From contig NZ_NCSM01000012.1 in NCBI RefSeq assembly GCF_002224125.1, forward strand, positions 1 through 53,262: a stretch of 53,262 nucleotides of DNA. Direction: 5' to 3'. The DNA comes from Streptomyces sp. NBS 14/10 (lineage in GTDB: Bacteria > Actinomycetota > Actinomycetes > Streptomycetales > Streptomycetaceae). Shown piece by piece: positions 7,123-15,429 of this stretch. Position numbers and translations under genes: made by a program. How positions within the stretch are numbered: the stretch's first letter is position 1; every line of letters starts with the position of its first letter. The notes under the pieces were generated by a model. The model was given only the letters and a program-made list of their open reading frames with translations. It was not told where the DNA came from and did no database searches.

Positions 7123-8894
7123 CGACCCCGTTGCCCATCGCCTCCGCGAAGGAGGTCCGCGGCCATGTCCGCCGGCTGGCCCGGCGTCACCCGCGCGAGC
7201 TGGCCGCCGCCCTGACGCTGTACGGCCTGGCCGCCGTCTGCGGCCTGGTGGGGCCCTGGCTGCTGGGCGGCCTGGTCGAGGACGCCGGGAGCGGCGCCGC
7301 CGACATCCCCCGTATCGCGTTGCTGATCTGCGCGTTCATCGTGGCCCAGGCGCTGCTGACGCACGCCGCCGGATACGCCTCGGCCAGGCTGGGCGAGCAG
7401 GTCCTGGCCGAGCTGCGCGAGCGGTTCGTCGACGATGTGCTGACGGTGCCGCTCGCCACCGTCGAGCGGGCGGGCTCGGGGGACCTGGTCACCCGTACCA
7501 CCCGCGATGTGGACGTGCTGGCGCGCGTGGTGCGGGGCGCCGTGCCCGCCGCCGTCACCGCGCTGGTCACGATCCTCGTCACGCTCGGGGCGATGGCCGT
7601 GGTCGGCCCGCTGCTCGCGTTCCCCTGTCTGATCGCCGTTCCCGTCCTGTGGGCCGCCTCCCGGTGGTTCTTCGGCCGCGCCCGCGACGCCTTCCTTGCT
7701 CAGAGCGCCACGTACTCCCAGCTCACCGAGGGCCTGACGGAGACCGTCGAGGGGGCCCGTACGGTCGAGGCGCTGCGTATCGCCGAGCGCCGCACCGCCC
7801 GCACGGACCAGGACATCGCCGGGTCCTACGCCGCCGAGCGGCACACGGTGGGACTGCTCACGGTCTTCCTGCCGATCATCGACACCGCGTATGCGCTGCC
7901 GGTGGCCGCCACGCTGGTCATCGGCGGGTTCTTCGCCATTGACGGCCAGGTCTCACTGGCGTCGGTCACCGCGGCCACGCTCTACGTCCAGCAGTTGCTG
8001 GGGCCGGTCGACACGCTGCTGTACTCGCTGGGCGATCTGCAGACCGGCTCCGCCTCGCTGGCGCGGCTGCTGGGGGTCGGCCACGGGTCCGGCGCCACGG
8101 GAGCCGCGCCCGGCGGGAACGGGCGGAGCCGGGCGGCCCGCGGGGATCTCAACCGGGATCTCAAGGGGCGCCGGGCGCTCGAGGTCAGGGGGGTGAGTTA
8201 CGCCTACCGCGACGGCCGGGACGTACTGCGCGGCATCGATCTGAGGATCGAGCGCGGGGAGCGGCTGGCCGTCGTCGGCCCGTCGGGCGCGGGCAAGTCG
8301 ACCCTCGGCCGGCTGCTCGCCGGGATCCACTCGCCGCGCACCGGCGCGGTCACCGTCGGGGGCGTGGCGCTGACGGATCTCTCACCGGCCGAACTGCGCG
8401 GCGAGGTCGCCCTGGTCACCCAGGAGACGTATGTCTTCCGCGGCACGGTGCGCGACAACCTGCTCATCGCCAGGCCCGGGGCGGACGACGCCGAACTGGA
8501 GCGGGCGCTGCGGGCGGTCGGCGCCTGGGAGTGGGCCGCGCTGACGGGGCTCGACGCCCGGGTGGGAGCCGGTGGCGCGGCGCTGCCGCCCGACCGCGCG
8601 CAGCAACTCTCCCTGGCCCGGCTGATCCTCGCCGATCCGCACACACTGGTGCTGGACGAGGCCACCTCGCTGCTCGATCCGCGCGCGGCCCGGGACACCG
8701 AGCGGTCGCTCGCCGCGGTTCTCGAAGGGCGCACCGTCGTGGCCATCGCCCACCGGCTGCACACCGCGCATGACGCGGACCGGGTGGCGGTGATGGAGGA
8801 CGGGCGGATCACCGAACTCGGGCCGCACGAGGAGCTGGTGCGGCGCGGTGGCCCGTACGCCGCGCTCTGGGCCTCCTGGCACGGCCGCGGCTGA
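7119..8894 (+). CDS. ABC exporter half-transporter, catalytic NBD partner
   Basis: A 591-residue membrane/ATPase fusion, translationally coupled to the gene before it. The NBD has an intact Walker A (GPSGAGKST, about residue 387), Q-loop VTQETYVF, Walker B LVLDEATSLLD and H-loop AIAHRL. Its ABC signature is lost: LPPDRAQQLSLAR stands where LSGGQ should be. With the first subunit it can form one complete ATP site (this Walker A/B with the other's LSGGQ) and one dead site, like TmrAB or TAP heterodimers. The linker between domains (about 325-345) is Gly/Arg-rich. A strong terminator follows the gene. It is an exporter by architecture; the cargo is unknown. Confidence 0.93.
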   Translation: MTTPLPIASAKEVRGHVRRLARRHPRELAAALTLYGLAAVCGLVGPWLLGGLVEDAGSGAADIPRIALLICAFIVAQALLTHAAGYASARLGEQVLAELRERFVDDVLTVPLATVERAGSGDLVTRTTRDVDVLARVVRGAVPAAVTALVTILVTLGAMAVVGPLLAFPCLIAVPVLWAASRWFFGRARDAFLAQSATYSQLTEGLTETVEGARTVEALRIAERRTARTDQDIAGSYAAERHTVGLLTVFLPIIDTAYALPVAATLVIGGFFAIDGQVSLASVTAATLYVQQLLGPVDTLLYSLGDLQTGSASLARLLGVGHGSGATGAAPGGNGRSRAARGDLNRDLKGRRALEVRGVSYAYRDGRDVLRGIDLRIERGERLAVVGPSGAGKSTLGRLLAGIHSPRTGAVTVGGVALTDLSPAELRGEVALVTQETYVFRGTVRDNLLIARPGADDAELERALRAVGAWEWAALTGLDARVGAGGAALPPDRAQQLSLARLILADPHTLVLDEATSLLDPRAARDTERSLAAVLEGRTVVAIAHRLHTAHDADRVAVMEDGRITELGPHEELVRRGGPYAALWASWHGRG

Positions 8895-8919
8895 CCGGCC
8901 GGGCCTGACCGGTCGGGCC

Positions 8920-8955
8920 CTGACCGGCCGGCCCCGCCAGGGCCCGGCCGGTCAG
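8920..8955. terminator. Hairpin terminator after the ABC exporter
   Basis: CTGACCGGCCGG... at 8920-8935 pairs almost perfectly with the arm at 8940-8955 around a 4-base loop. An extra copy of the left arm at 8890-8905 could form an alternative, longer-loop hairpin. It lies between the convergent exporter and deoR-type genes, so it may stop transcription from both sides. Confidence 0.75.
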
Positions 8956-8997
8956 CCGCCACAGTGGTGAACATGCGGCCCGGCGGGGCCGCGCGTC

Positions 8998-9774
8998 TCA
9001 CTCCGCGTCGACGAGAACGACCTCGACCCCGGCCGCCCGCAGCGCCCGCACCTCGTCCGGGTCGGCCGCGCGGTCCGTCACCAGCGTCCACCCCGGCGGC
9101 AGCTGGACCCAGGTGTGGAAGGGGCGGCGGCCGATCTTCGCCGAGTGGGCCAGTACGTAGACGGCGTCGGCCCGGCGGGCCATCAGCTCCTTGAGGCGGG
9201 TCTGCCGCAGGTCCGCCTCGCAGAGGCCGTCGTGGGCCGTCACGCCGTCGGCGCCGAGGAAGACCCGGTCGAAGGTCATCCGCTCCAACGCGGCCTCGGC
9301 GAGCGGCCCCACGAAGCTCTGGCTCAGCGGGCGCAGCGTGCCGCCGAGGCACTCCACCCGTACGCCTTCCACGTCGGAGAGCTCCTGCAGCGCGGTGAGC
9401 CCGGTGGTCGCCACCGTCAGATCCACGGCGGCGCGCAGCTCATGGGCCAGGGCGCCGACGGTCGAGCCCGCGTCGAGCAGGACCGTCTCGCCCGTACGGA
9501 TCCGCTCCGCCGCCCACCGGGCGATGGCCCGCTTGGCCTCGAACGCCTCGCCGGTGCGCTGGCGCAGCGACGCCTCGGGGTGCGCCACCAGGGCCATCGC
9601 CCCGCCGTAGGTGCGGGCCAGCCGTCCGGCGGCGGTCAGTTGGGCGAGGTCGCGGCGGATGGTGGAGGCGGTGACCCCGAAGGTGCGGGACAGCTCCTCC
9701 ACACTCGCCAGACCCGTGGTGGTGGCGAGGTGGACGATCTGGTCGCGGCGGCCCCGGGCTCCCTGGGCTGGCAT
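8998..9774 (-). CDS. DeoR/GlpR-family transcriptional regulator
   Basis: A 258-residue DeoR-family repressor. The N-terminal winged helix is VEELSRTFGVTASTIRRDLAQL. The C-terminal sugar-phosphate sensor domain shows GETVLLDAGSTVGALAHEL and VFLGADGVTAHDGLCEAD. Members respond to phosphorylated sugars, which fits the acid-sugar kinase and dehydrogenase genes just upstream on the same strand. Start taken at ATG 9774; an in-frame TTG at 9780 is better spaced from GGACGAG and is possible. Its leader carries five 18-bp repeats. It probably controls its own arm and the divergent transporter arm. Confidence 0.88.
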   Translation of the reverse strand: MPAQGARGRRDQIVHLATTTGLASVEELSRTFGVTASTIRRDLAQLTAAGRLARTYGGAMALVAHPEASLRQRTGEAFEAKRAIARWAAERIRTGETVLLDAGSTVGALAHELRAAVDLTVATTGLTALQELSDVEGVRVECLGGTLRPLSQSFVGPLAEAALERMTFDRVFLGADGVTAHDGLCEADLRQTRLKELMARRADAVYVLAHSAKIGRRPFHTWVQLPPGWTLVTDRAADPDEVRALRAAGVEVVLVDAE

Positions 9775-9796
9775 CGTCAACTCGTCACTCGTCCTT

Positions 9797-9886
9797 CTGG
9801 TCTTGCGCCACCGGCTGGTCTCGCTTCACCGGCTGGTTATGCGTCACCGGCTGGTTCCGCGTCACCGGGCGGTCTCGCTTCACCGG
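9797..9886. repeat. Five 18-bp tandem repeats between pdxA2 and deoR-type genes
   Basis: Five head-to-tail 18-bp units start at 9797, 9815, 9833, 9851 and 9869, each close to CTGGTCTCGCTTCACCGG. The last unit supplies the stop codon of the pdxA2-type gene (9880-9882). They fill the 5' leader of the regulator. They could be repeated regulator sites or a minisatellite. Confidence 0.85.
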
Positions 9887-10914
9887 GTGGGGGCCGAGGA
9901 CATCTCGGCCGCCTGCCGCAGGGCCTCGATCATGCTACCGGCGTCCGCCTTTCCGGTACCGGCGATGTCGAAAGCGGTGCCGTGGTCGACGGAGGTGCGG
10001 ATGACGGGCAGCCCGACGGTCAGATTGACCCCGGCCTCCAGGCCGAGCACCTTGACCGGGCCGTGGCCCTGGTCGTGGTACATCGCCACGATCAGGTCGT
10101 AGTCGCCGCGGCCGGCCAGGAAGAAGGCGGTGTCGGCGGGGAGCGGGCCGCGGGCGTCGATGCCGTCGGCGCGCAGCACCTCCAGCGCGGGGACGATCTT
10201 CTCCTCTTCCTCGCCGTAGCCGAACAGCCCGTTCTCGCCCGCGTGCGGGTTGATACCGCAGACGCCGATGACGGGGTTCGGGGTGCCGGCGCGGACCATC
10301 GCCTCGTGGCCGCGGCGTACGGTGCGCTCGACGAGGCCGGGTTCGATCTTGTTGACCGCGTCGATCAGACCGATGTGCGTGGTGACGTGGATGACCTTCA
10401 CGGTCGGGGTGGCCAGCATCATGGACACCTCGTCGACGCCGGTGAGATGGGCGAGGAGTTCGGTATGGCCGGGGAAGACATGGCCGCCCGCGTGCAGGGC
10501 CTCCTTGTTCAGGGGTGCGGTGCAGATGCCCTGCACCGCACCGCTCATGGCCAGTTCGGCGGCCACCGCTATGTACTGGTAGGCGGCGTCCCCGGCCACC
10601 GCGGACAGCTGCCCCCAGGGGAGATCGGCGGGGAGCAGGTCCAGGTCGATCACATTGATCCGCCCCGGGGTGAACTCGGCCTCCCCGGGCCCGGAGACGG
10701 GAACGATCTCGCAGTCGAGGCCCCGCAGCCGGGCGGCCTGGCGCAGCCGCGCCGCGTCCCCGATGACCACCGGGCGGCAGCGCCGCAGCGTGTCCTGGTC
10801 GAGCAGGGCGGGGACGACCACCTCCGGCCCGATGCCCGCGCCGTCGCCCATGGTGACCGCGATGAGGGGGAGCGGACCGTCGGCGGGGGAGGCGGGGTTG
10901 GGGGATGGGTTCAT
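9880..10914 (-). CDS. pdxA2: PdxA2-like 4-phospho-tetronate (D-threonate/erythronate) dehydrogenase
   Basis: A 344-residue member of the PdxA family. It shows the N-terminal ITMGDGAGIGPEV-type motif (VTMGDGAGIGPEVVVPALL) and the three metal-site histidine motifs FPGHTELLAH, GINPHAGENG and MYHDQGHGPVK. PdxA itself makes pyridoxal phosphate; PdxA2 proteins located beside four-carbon acid sugar kinases oxidise and decarboxylate 4-phospho-D-threonate or -erythronate to dihydroxyacetone phosphate. The gene overlaps the kinase by ATGA (10911-10914), so the catabolic role is much more likely than vitamin B6 synthesis. The C-terminus ends inside the 18-bp repeat array. Confidence 0.88.
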   Translation of the reverse strand: MNPSPNPASPADGPLPLIAVTMGDGAGIGPEVVVPALLDQDTLRRCRPVVIGDAARLRQAARLRGLDCEIVPVSGPGEAEFTPGRINVIDLDLLPADLPWGQLSAVAGDAAYQYIAVAAELAMSGAVQGICTAPLNKEALHAGGHVFPGHTELLAHLTGVDEVSMMLATPTVKVIHVTTHIGLIDAVNKIEPGLVERTVRRGHEAMVRAGTPNPVIGVCGINPHAGENGLFGYGEEEEKIVPALEVLRADGIDARGPLPADTAFFLAGRGDYDLIVAMYHDQGHGPVKVLGLEAGVNLTVGLPVIRTSVDHGTAFDIAGTGKADAGSMIEALRQAAEMSSAPTR

Positions 10915-12605
10915 GGACGGACCTTCCGTTGAGTCGGGTGGGGGCGCAGCGCGTGGACGATCTGCCGCAGGGAGTCGGCGTCGCCGAAGCTGCCCGGGCG
11001 GGTCACGACGGATCGCCCGTCGGGGGTACGCAGGTGTACGGCGCCGTGGTGCACCTGGCCGACGGGGTGGAGTTCGGTGACGCCGAGCGCGTCCAGCACC
11101 CGCCGGGCGGTCTCCCCGCCGGTCAGGACGAGGTCGACGGGCCCGTCGTGGCGGGCGAGCGCGGCGGCGACGGTGCGGGCGAGGCCGTGCACCAGGCGCC
11201 GGGGCGAGAGGTCCGCCGGGGCCGGGCCGGGCGCGGGGGTGAAGACGGTGACCGCGTCGTCGCGGAGCGGCGGCGGGGCTGTCGGCGCGGCGGAGTCGTC
11301 CGCGCACAGGGCTTCGAGAGGGAGGCGCAGGACGGTGGCGCCGTCGTCGGCCAGCCGCCGGATCTGCTCGGCGGCCGAGGGTTCGGCGGTGCCGACCACG
11401 ACGAGGAGCGGCCGGGGCCCGGTCGGCTCGCGCTCCTGTTCCGCGCGGGCCTGCGGGACGGTCGCCTCCCGGGCCTCCGAGACCGTCGCCGCGGGCCGGG
11501 CGAGGGCGTGTGCGACCGTGCCGGGCAGGGTTTCGATACAAACCTGCCGCCCCGGGCCGGCCGCGACCGACGCGGCTGGGGGCCGCGCGTGGGGCTCGCC
11601 GCCCGCCGGATGACGGCCGAGGGGGGCGGCCAGACCGCCGGAGTCGCTCAGCCGGGTGCCCGGCCCGCCGGGCCCGTCGGTCGGCCCGGCTTCGACGATC
11701 GCGTCCAGGTCGGTCGCGGGCTCGGCGTCGGTCTCGCCGCCTGCCAGGTGGCGGCCGAGGGCGGCGGCCAGGCCGCCGGAGCCGACCAGTCGGGTGCCCG
11801 GCCCGCCCGGCTCGCCGGGCCCGTCGGCCTGCGCGGCCTCGACGATCGCGTCCAGGTCGGTCGCGGGCTCGGCGTCGGTCGCGGGCTCGCCGTCGGTCTC
11901 GCCGCCTGCCAGGTGGCGGCCGAGGGCGGCGGCCAGGCCGCCGGAGCCGACCAGCCGGGTGCCCGGCCCGCCCGGCCCGTCGGCCAGCGCGGCCTCGACG
12001 ATCGCGTCCAGGTCGGCGTCGGTCTCCGCGTCGCAGATGGCCACCCGCCCCTCGGCCAGGGCGGCCCGCAGCGCGGTCAGCAGGGTGCGCCGGGAGCCCC
12101 GTACGACCGTGAGCGGGACGAGCGCGGTGCGGGCCGGGCCGAGCGCGGCGGCCACCGAGCTCGGCGGGGGCACCGGCTCGGCGCGCCAGGCGTCGGTGTG
12201 GTGCAGCGGGGTGGTGCCGAGGTGGACGACGCCCGCGCGCACCGCACGCCCGGCGGCGGGCAGCGCGGGTGCGACGACCACGCTCGCGCCGTCCGCGGCG
12301 AGGGCGGCCACCTCGGCGGCCACATTGCCGCGCAGCAGCGAGTCGATCTTCTTCAGTACGAGGGTGTCGCCCGGGGGCGGCAGGGCCAGCGCGGCGCGGA
12401 CCGCCTCGGCCGCCGCGGCGGCGGGCAGATGGCGCGAGTCGAGGTCCAGTACGGTCGCCTCGCCCGGGTGGCGCGGGGCGGCCGAACTCCCAACGAGCAC
12501 CACCCGACTGCGCGTTGTGCGCGATTCAAGCCCGGCGGCCGTCTCGGCCGCGCCGGACAGGTCGTCCGCGACGGCGAGCAGCCGCCTGCTGGGCGTCGGT
12601 TCCAC
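10911..12605 (-). CDS. Four-carbon acid sugar kinase (OtnK/DtnK, former DUF1537) with internal triplication
   Basis: A 564-residue kinase of the four-carbon acid sugar family, which phosphorylates D-threonate, L-threonate or D-erythronate at C4. The N-terminal substrate domain has the diagnostic ADDLSGAAET and LVLKKIDSLLRGN. The C-terminal nucleotide domain has VLTGGETARRVLDALG and VTRPGSFGDADSL. Start at GTG 12605, six bases after GAGGAGGT. Typical members have about 420 residues; this one is longer because the hinge segment around GSGGLAAALGRHLAGGE occurs three times (about residues 190-337), and a further Ala/Pro-rich stretch follows. It is coupled to pdxA2. Whether the triplicated protein folds and works is open. 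Confidence 0.85.
   Translation of the reverse strand: MEPTPSRRLLAVADDLSGAAETAAGLESRTTRSRVVLVGSSAAPRHPGEATVLDLDSRHLPAAAAAEAVRAALALPPPGDTLVLKKIDSLLRGNVAAEVAALAADGASVVVAPALPAAGRAVRAGVVHLGTTPLHHTDAWRAEPVPPPSSVAAALGPARTALVPLTVVRGSRRTLLTALRAALAEGRVAICDAETDADLDAIVEAALADGPGGPGTRLVGSGGLAAALGRHLAGGETDGEPATDAEPATDLDAIVEAAQADGPGEPGGPGTRLVGSGGLAAALGRHLAGGETDAEPATDLDAIVEAGPTDGPGGPGTRLSDSGGLAAPLGRHPAGGEPHARPPAASVAAGPGRQVCIETLPGTVAHALARPAATVSEAREATVPQARAEQEREPTGPRPLLVVVGTAEPSAAEQIRRLADDGATVLRLPLEALCADDSAAPTAPPPLRDDAVTVFTPAPGPAPADLSPRRLVHGLARTVAAALARHDGPVDLVLTGGETARRVLDALGVTELHPVGQVHHGAVHLRTPDGRSVVTRPGSFGDADSLRQIVHALRPHPTQRKVRP
11593..12035. repeat. Three in-frame tandem copies of a kinase hinge segment
   Basis: Copies lie at about 11593-11730, 11731-11895 and 11896-12035. 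The last two are nearly identical over about 140 bp; the first is more diverged (VGSGG becomes SDSGG, AAALGR becomes AAPLGR). Each encodes a segment like DLDAIVEAA...GGPGTRLVGSGGLAAALGR. All lengths are multiples of three, so the frame is kept. Confidence 0.88.
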
Positions 12606-12918
12606 CGGTACCTCCTCGAACGACCAGGGACAGCGAGGGACAGCGCAGAAGAACGGCGCGGAACCGCGGGGACGGCGCAAGGCAGCGGCACGCGCCGCCC
12701 CGACGGTCCCGATGATGACACACCCTGCGCGAAGTGTGCGAGGGGTATTGCGTGAAACGCGCATCCATGCCACGGTGACGCCGCGACACTAAGACCGTCC
12801 GGCAGGAGAGGCCCGCGACGCCGCGGGTCCCACCGCCGGACGGTCTACGACCCGCCCGGCGGCGATCCGGGCGGATCGAGCGAGCCGGTCGCTCCCCTGA
12901 AATGCCGAGAGGTCGACG
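12606..12918. promoter_or_regulatory. Divergent control region of the acid-sugar island
   Basis: The 313-bp region between the kinase and the binding-protein gene. It carries a perfect 12-bp inverted repeat AGACCGTCCGGC (12792-12803)/GCCGGACGGTCT (12835-12846), inside which CCCGCG (12812-12817) pairs with CGCGGG (12822-12827). It also holds CACAC...GTGTG near 12719-12737 and GCGT-GAA-ACGC near 12750-12760. The large dyad lies 73 bp before the binding-protein start, and may be an operator for the DeoR regulator or an RNA hairpin in the leader. No gene is visible. Confidence 0.55.
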
Positions 12919-14493
12919 ATGACCCGTATCTCATCCGGTCCGCACCCCAGCCGGCGGACCGTGCTGCGCCTGGGCGCGAGTGCCACAGCCGGCCTCGCCC
13001 TCGGCCCCCTGGCCGGGTGCGCGGGGCCCACCGGTGCCCCCGGCCCCGGCACCATCAGCCTCGGGCTGAACCGCTCCCTGGTCAGCCTCGACAACAAGCT
13101 CAACCAGTTCGACGCGGCGGTCACGGTGCAGCGCGCCGTCCGCCAGGGTCTCACCCGGATCGGCAAGGGTCTGAACACCGAGCTGGTGCTCGCCGACCGC
13201 TTCGAGATGACCGAGCCCACCCGCTGGACGGTCCGGCTGCGCGCCGGAGTGCGGTACTCCGACGGCACCCCGGTCACGGTCAAGGACGTGGCCACCGCGC
13301 TGAAGATGTACGCGGGCGTCAACGGGTCCTTTCTGATCGGCCTGTTCCCCGAGCTGCCCACCGTCGAGCCGGTGGACGAGCGCACCTTTTATCTGCGCAC
13401 CGAGCACCCGGTGCCGATCCTCGACCAGCTGATGGCCAACATCCTGATCAGCCCGGCCGCCAAGAACCGCCCCGAGGAGCTGACCGGCGGGGTGGGCTCG
13501 GGCCCGTACGTCGTCACCTCGGCGAACTCCGGCACCGGCGAATACTCCCTGGCCGCCAACCGCAACTACTGGGGACGGCGCCCCGCCACCGAGAAGGTGC
13601 GGGTGCGCTTCGTCCCCGAGGAGTCCAGCCGTGTCGTCGCGGTGCGCAGCGGCGAGCTGGACGTGATCGACACCATCACCCCCGACTCCGCGGAGCAGCT
13701 GCGCGGTCTGCCCGGCGTACGGCTCGACCGCACCTCGGGCACCCGGGTCAACCAGCTGTTCTTCAACTTCCGCAAACCCCGGGGACATCCGCTGGCCGAC
13801 CCCCGGGTGCGCGAGGCGCTCAGCTACGCCATCGACGGCGAGGCCCTGGTGCGCGATGTGCTCACCGGCTCCGCCCAGCAGGCCGAGGGCGTGGTCCCGC
13901 TGGCCCTCAGGGGCGCGGTGCGCACCGGGTCGTATGTCTACGACCCGGGCAAGGCCCGTAAACGGCTGGCCGCGCTGGGCGCCGGCGACCTCAAGGTGAA
14001 GATCATCTGGGAGTCGGGCGAGTTCCCCGGGGACACCTCGGTGATGGAGGCCGTACTGGAGATGCTGCGCGCCGTCGGCGTCCGCGCCTCCCTCCAGCAG
14101 TTCCAGCCCGGTGGCGACATCCTGCAGTGGCGGCAGGGCCGCCGCGGCGACTGGGACGTCCTCGGCAACGGCTACTCCGTCCCCACCGGCTACGCCAGCA
14201 CCAGCCTCCAGGGCATGTACGGAGGTACCCCGGCGAAGGAGAAGACCCGGGACACCTACCAGGGCTATGTCTTCCCCGAGATCGCGGCCCGGATCGCCGA
14301 CGCCTCCTCCGAGAGCGACGAGAAGACCCGGAACAAGAAGCTCGCCGACGTCCAGAAGGCGATCTGGGACACCCGACCCTGCCTGTGGGCCTTCATCCCC
14401 AATGTGGTGCTGGCCCGCCGCACCCGCGTACACGACGTGCGGCTCCTGCAGGTCAACTCCTACGACCTCGCCGCCGTGCGCCTGGAGGGCTGA
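12919..14493 (+). CDS. Tat-exported lipoprotein, family 5 solute-binding protein
   Basis: A 524-residue peptide/nickel/opine-type (SBP_bac_5) binding protein. The N-terminus has a twin-arginine motif (RRTVLRLGAS) and a lipobox (LAGC, Cys at about residue 34), so it is exported folded and anchored to the outer face of the membrane. Family features include SDGTPVTVKDVATALK, VGSGPYVV, NYWG and LSYAIDGEALV. It heads a run of five importer genes. Family 5 proteins bind oligopeptides but also oligosaccharides and sugar acids; the neighbouring kinase and dehydrogenase suggest an acid-sugar-containing ligand. Confidence 0.92.
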   Translation: MTRISSGPHPSRRTVLRLGASATAGLALGPLAGCAGPTGAPGPGTISLGLNRSLVSLDNKLNQFDAAVTVQRAVRQGLTRIGKGLNTELVLADRFEMTEPTRWTVRLRAGVRYSDGTPVTVKDVATALKMYAGVNGSFLIGLFPELPTVEPVDERTFYLRTEHPVPILDQLMANILISPAAKNRPEELTGGVGSGPYVVTSANSGTGEYSLAANRNYWGRRPATEKVRVRFVPEESSRVVAVRSGELDVIDTITPDSAEQLRGLPGVRLDRTSGTRVNQLFFNFRKPRGHPLADPRVREALSYAIDGEALVRDVLTGSAQQAEGVVPLALRGAVRTGSYVYDPGKARKRLAALGAGDLKVKIIWESGEFPGDTSVMEAVLEMLRAVGVRASLQQFQPGGDILQWRQGRRGDWDVLGNGYSVPTGYASTSLQGMYGGTPAKEKTRDTYQGYVFPEIAARIADASSESDEKTRNKKLADVQKAIWDTRPCLWAFIPNVVLARRTRVHDVRLLQVNSYDLAAVRLEG

Positions 14494-14496
14494 GCC

Positions 14497-15426
14497 GTGA
14501 TCCGCTATCTGCTCCGCCGCCTAGGCCAGAGCGTCCTGACCATCTTCCTCACCCTCTCCACCGTCTTCGTGCTGGTGCGCATGGCCCCCGGCGACCCCGC
14601 CGCGGCCCTGGCCGGCCCCAACCCGACCAGCGCGGACCTGGCGCGGATCCGCGAACAGTTCGGCCTCGACGACAGCCTGCTGACGCAGTACTGGGTCTTC
14701 CTGCGCGATCTGTTCACCGGCGACCTGGGGACCAGCTACTCCTTCCACGCCCCCGCCTTCGACGTGGTGCTCGACCGCGTCCCGTACACCATCACCCTCT
14801 CCGCCGCCGCGATCGCGCTCACCACGCTCGTCGCCGTACCGCTCGGCGTATGGATGGCCCGCCGCGCCGACACCAAGCGCGAACTGGGCGCCAACGTCCT
14901 CACCATCGCCGGACAGTCCATGCCGGACTTCTGGATCGGCGTGATGCTGCTGACCGTCTTCGCCGTGCTGGTGCCGGTGCTCCCCGCCTCCGGGTTCACC
15001 ACCTGGGGCGGTCTGGTCCTGCCGACCGTCACGGTGGCGATCCTCCAGATGGCGCTGATCTCCCGGCTGGTCCGCCGCGAGATGGTTGCCGCCCTCGGCT
15101 CCCCGTACATCACCGTCGCCCGCTCCCGCGGTGTCTCGGAGCGCGCGCTGACCTGGCGTTACGCCCTGGGCAACTCCGCCATCCCGGTGCTGACCGCGCT
15201 CGGCACCCGGTTCGCCGCGATGCTCAACGGCGTCGTGGTGGTCGAGGTGGTCTTCGGCTGGCCCGGTGTCGGCTCCCTGGTCGTCCGCGCCCTGGAGACC
15301 CGCGACTACCCGCTCATCCAGGCCACCGTCCTGGTCACCGCCGCCCTGGCGGTCTTCGTTCAACTCCTCATCGACCTGGCCTACCCGCTGCTCGACCCGC
15401 GGGTACGCCTGGGAAAGGCGGCCTGA
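14497..15426 (+). CDS. Opp/Dpp-type ABC permease (B subunit)
   Basis: A 309-residue integral membrane protein beginning at GTG 14497, three bases after the binding protein. It starts with the typical MIRYLLRRLGQSVLTIF helix and the VRMAPGDPAAAL motif, has about six membrane segments, and carries an EAA coupling loop near ARSRGVSERALTWRYALGN. It pairs with the next permease to form the importer channel. Confidence 0.92.
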   Translation: MIRYLLRRLGQSVLTIFLTLSTVFVLVRMAPGDPAAALAGPNPTSADLARIREQFGLDDSLLTQYWVFLRDLFTGDLGTSYSFHAPAFDVVLDRVPYTITLSAAAIALTTLVAVPLGVWMARRADTKRELGANVLTIAGQSMPDFWIGVMLLTVFAVLVPVLPASGFTTWGGLVLPTVTVAILQMALISRLVRREMVAALGSPYITVARSRGVSERALTWRYALGNSAIPVLTALGTRFAAMLNGVVVVEVVFGWPGVGSLVVRALETRDYPLIQATVLVTAALAVFVQLLIDLAYPLLDPRVRLGKAA

Positions 15427-15429
15427 GAG

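Noticed and set aside
9797..9886. Possible CRISPR array
   Set aside because: The 18-bp units are directly adjacent with no unique spacers and no cas genes are nearby.
11510..12112. Arg/Pro-rich plus-strand frames opposite the kinase
   Set aside because: Their repeats simply mirror the triplicated kinase segment; composition is that of an antisense frame.
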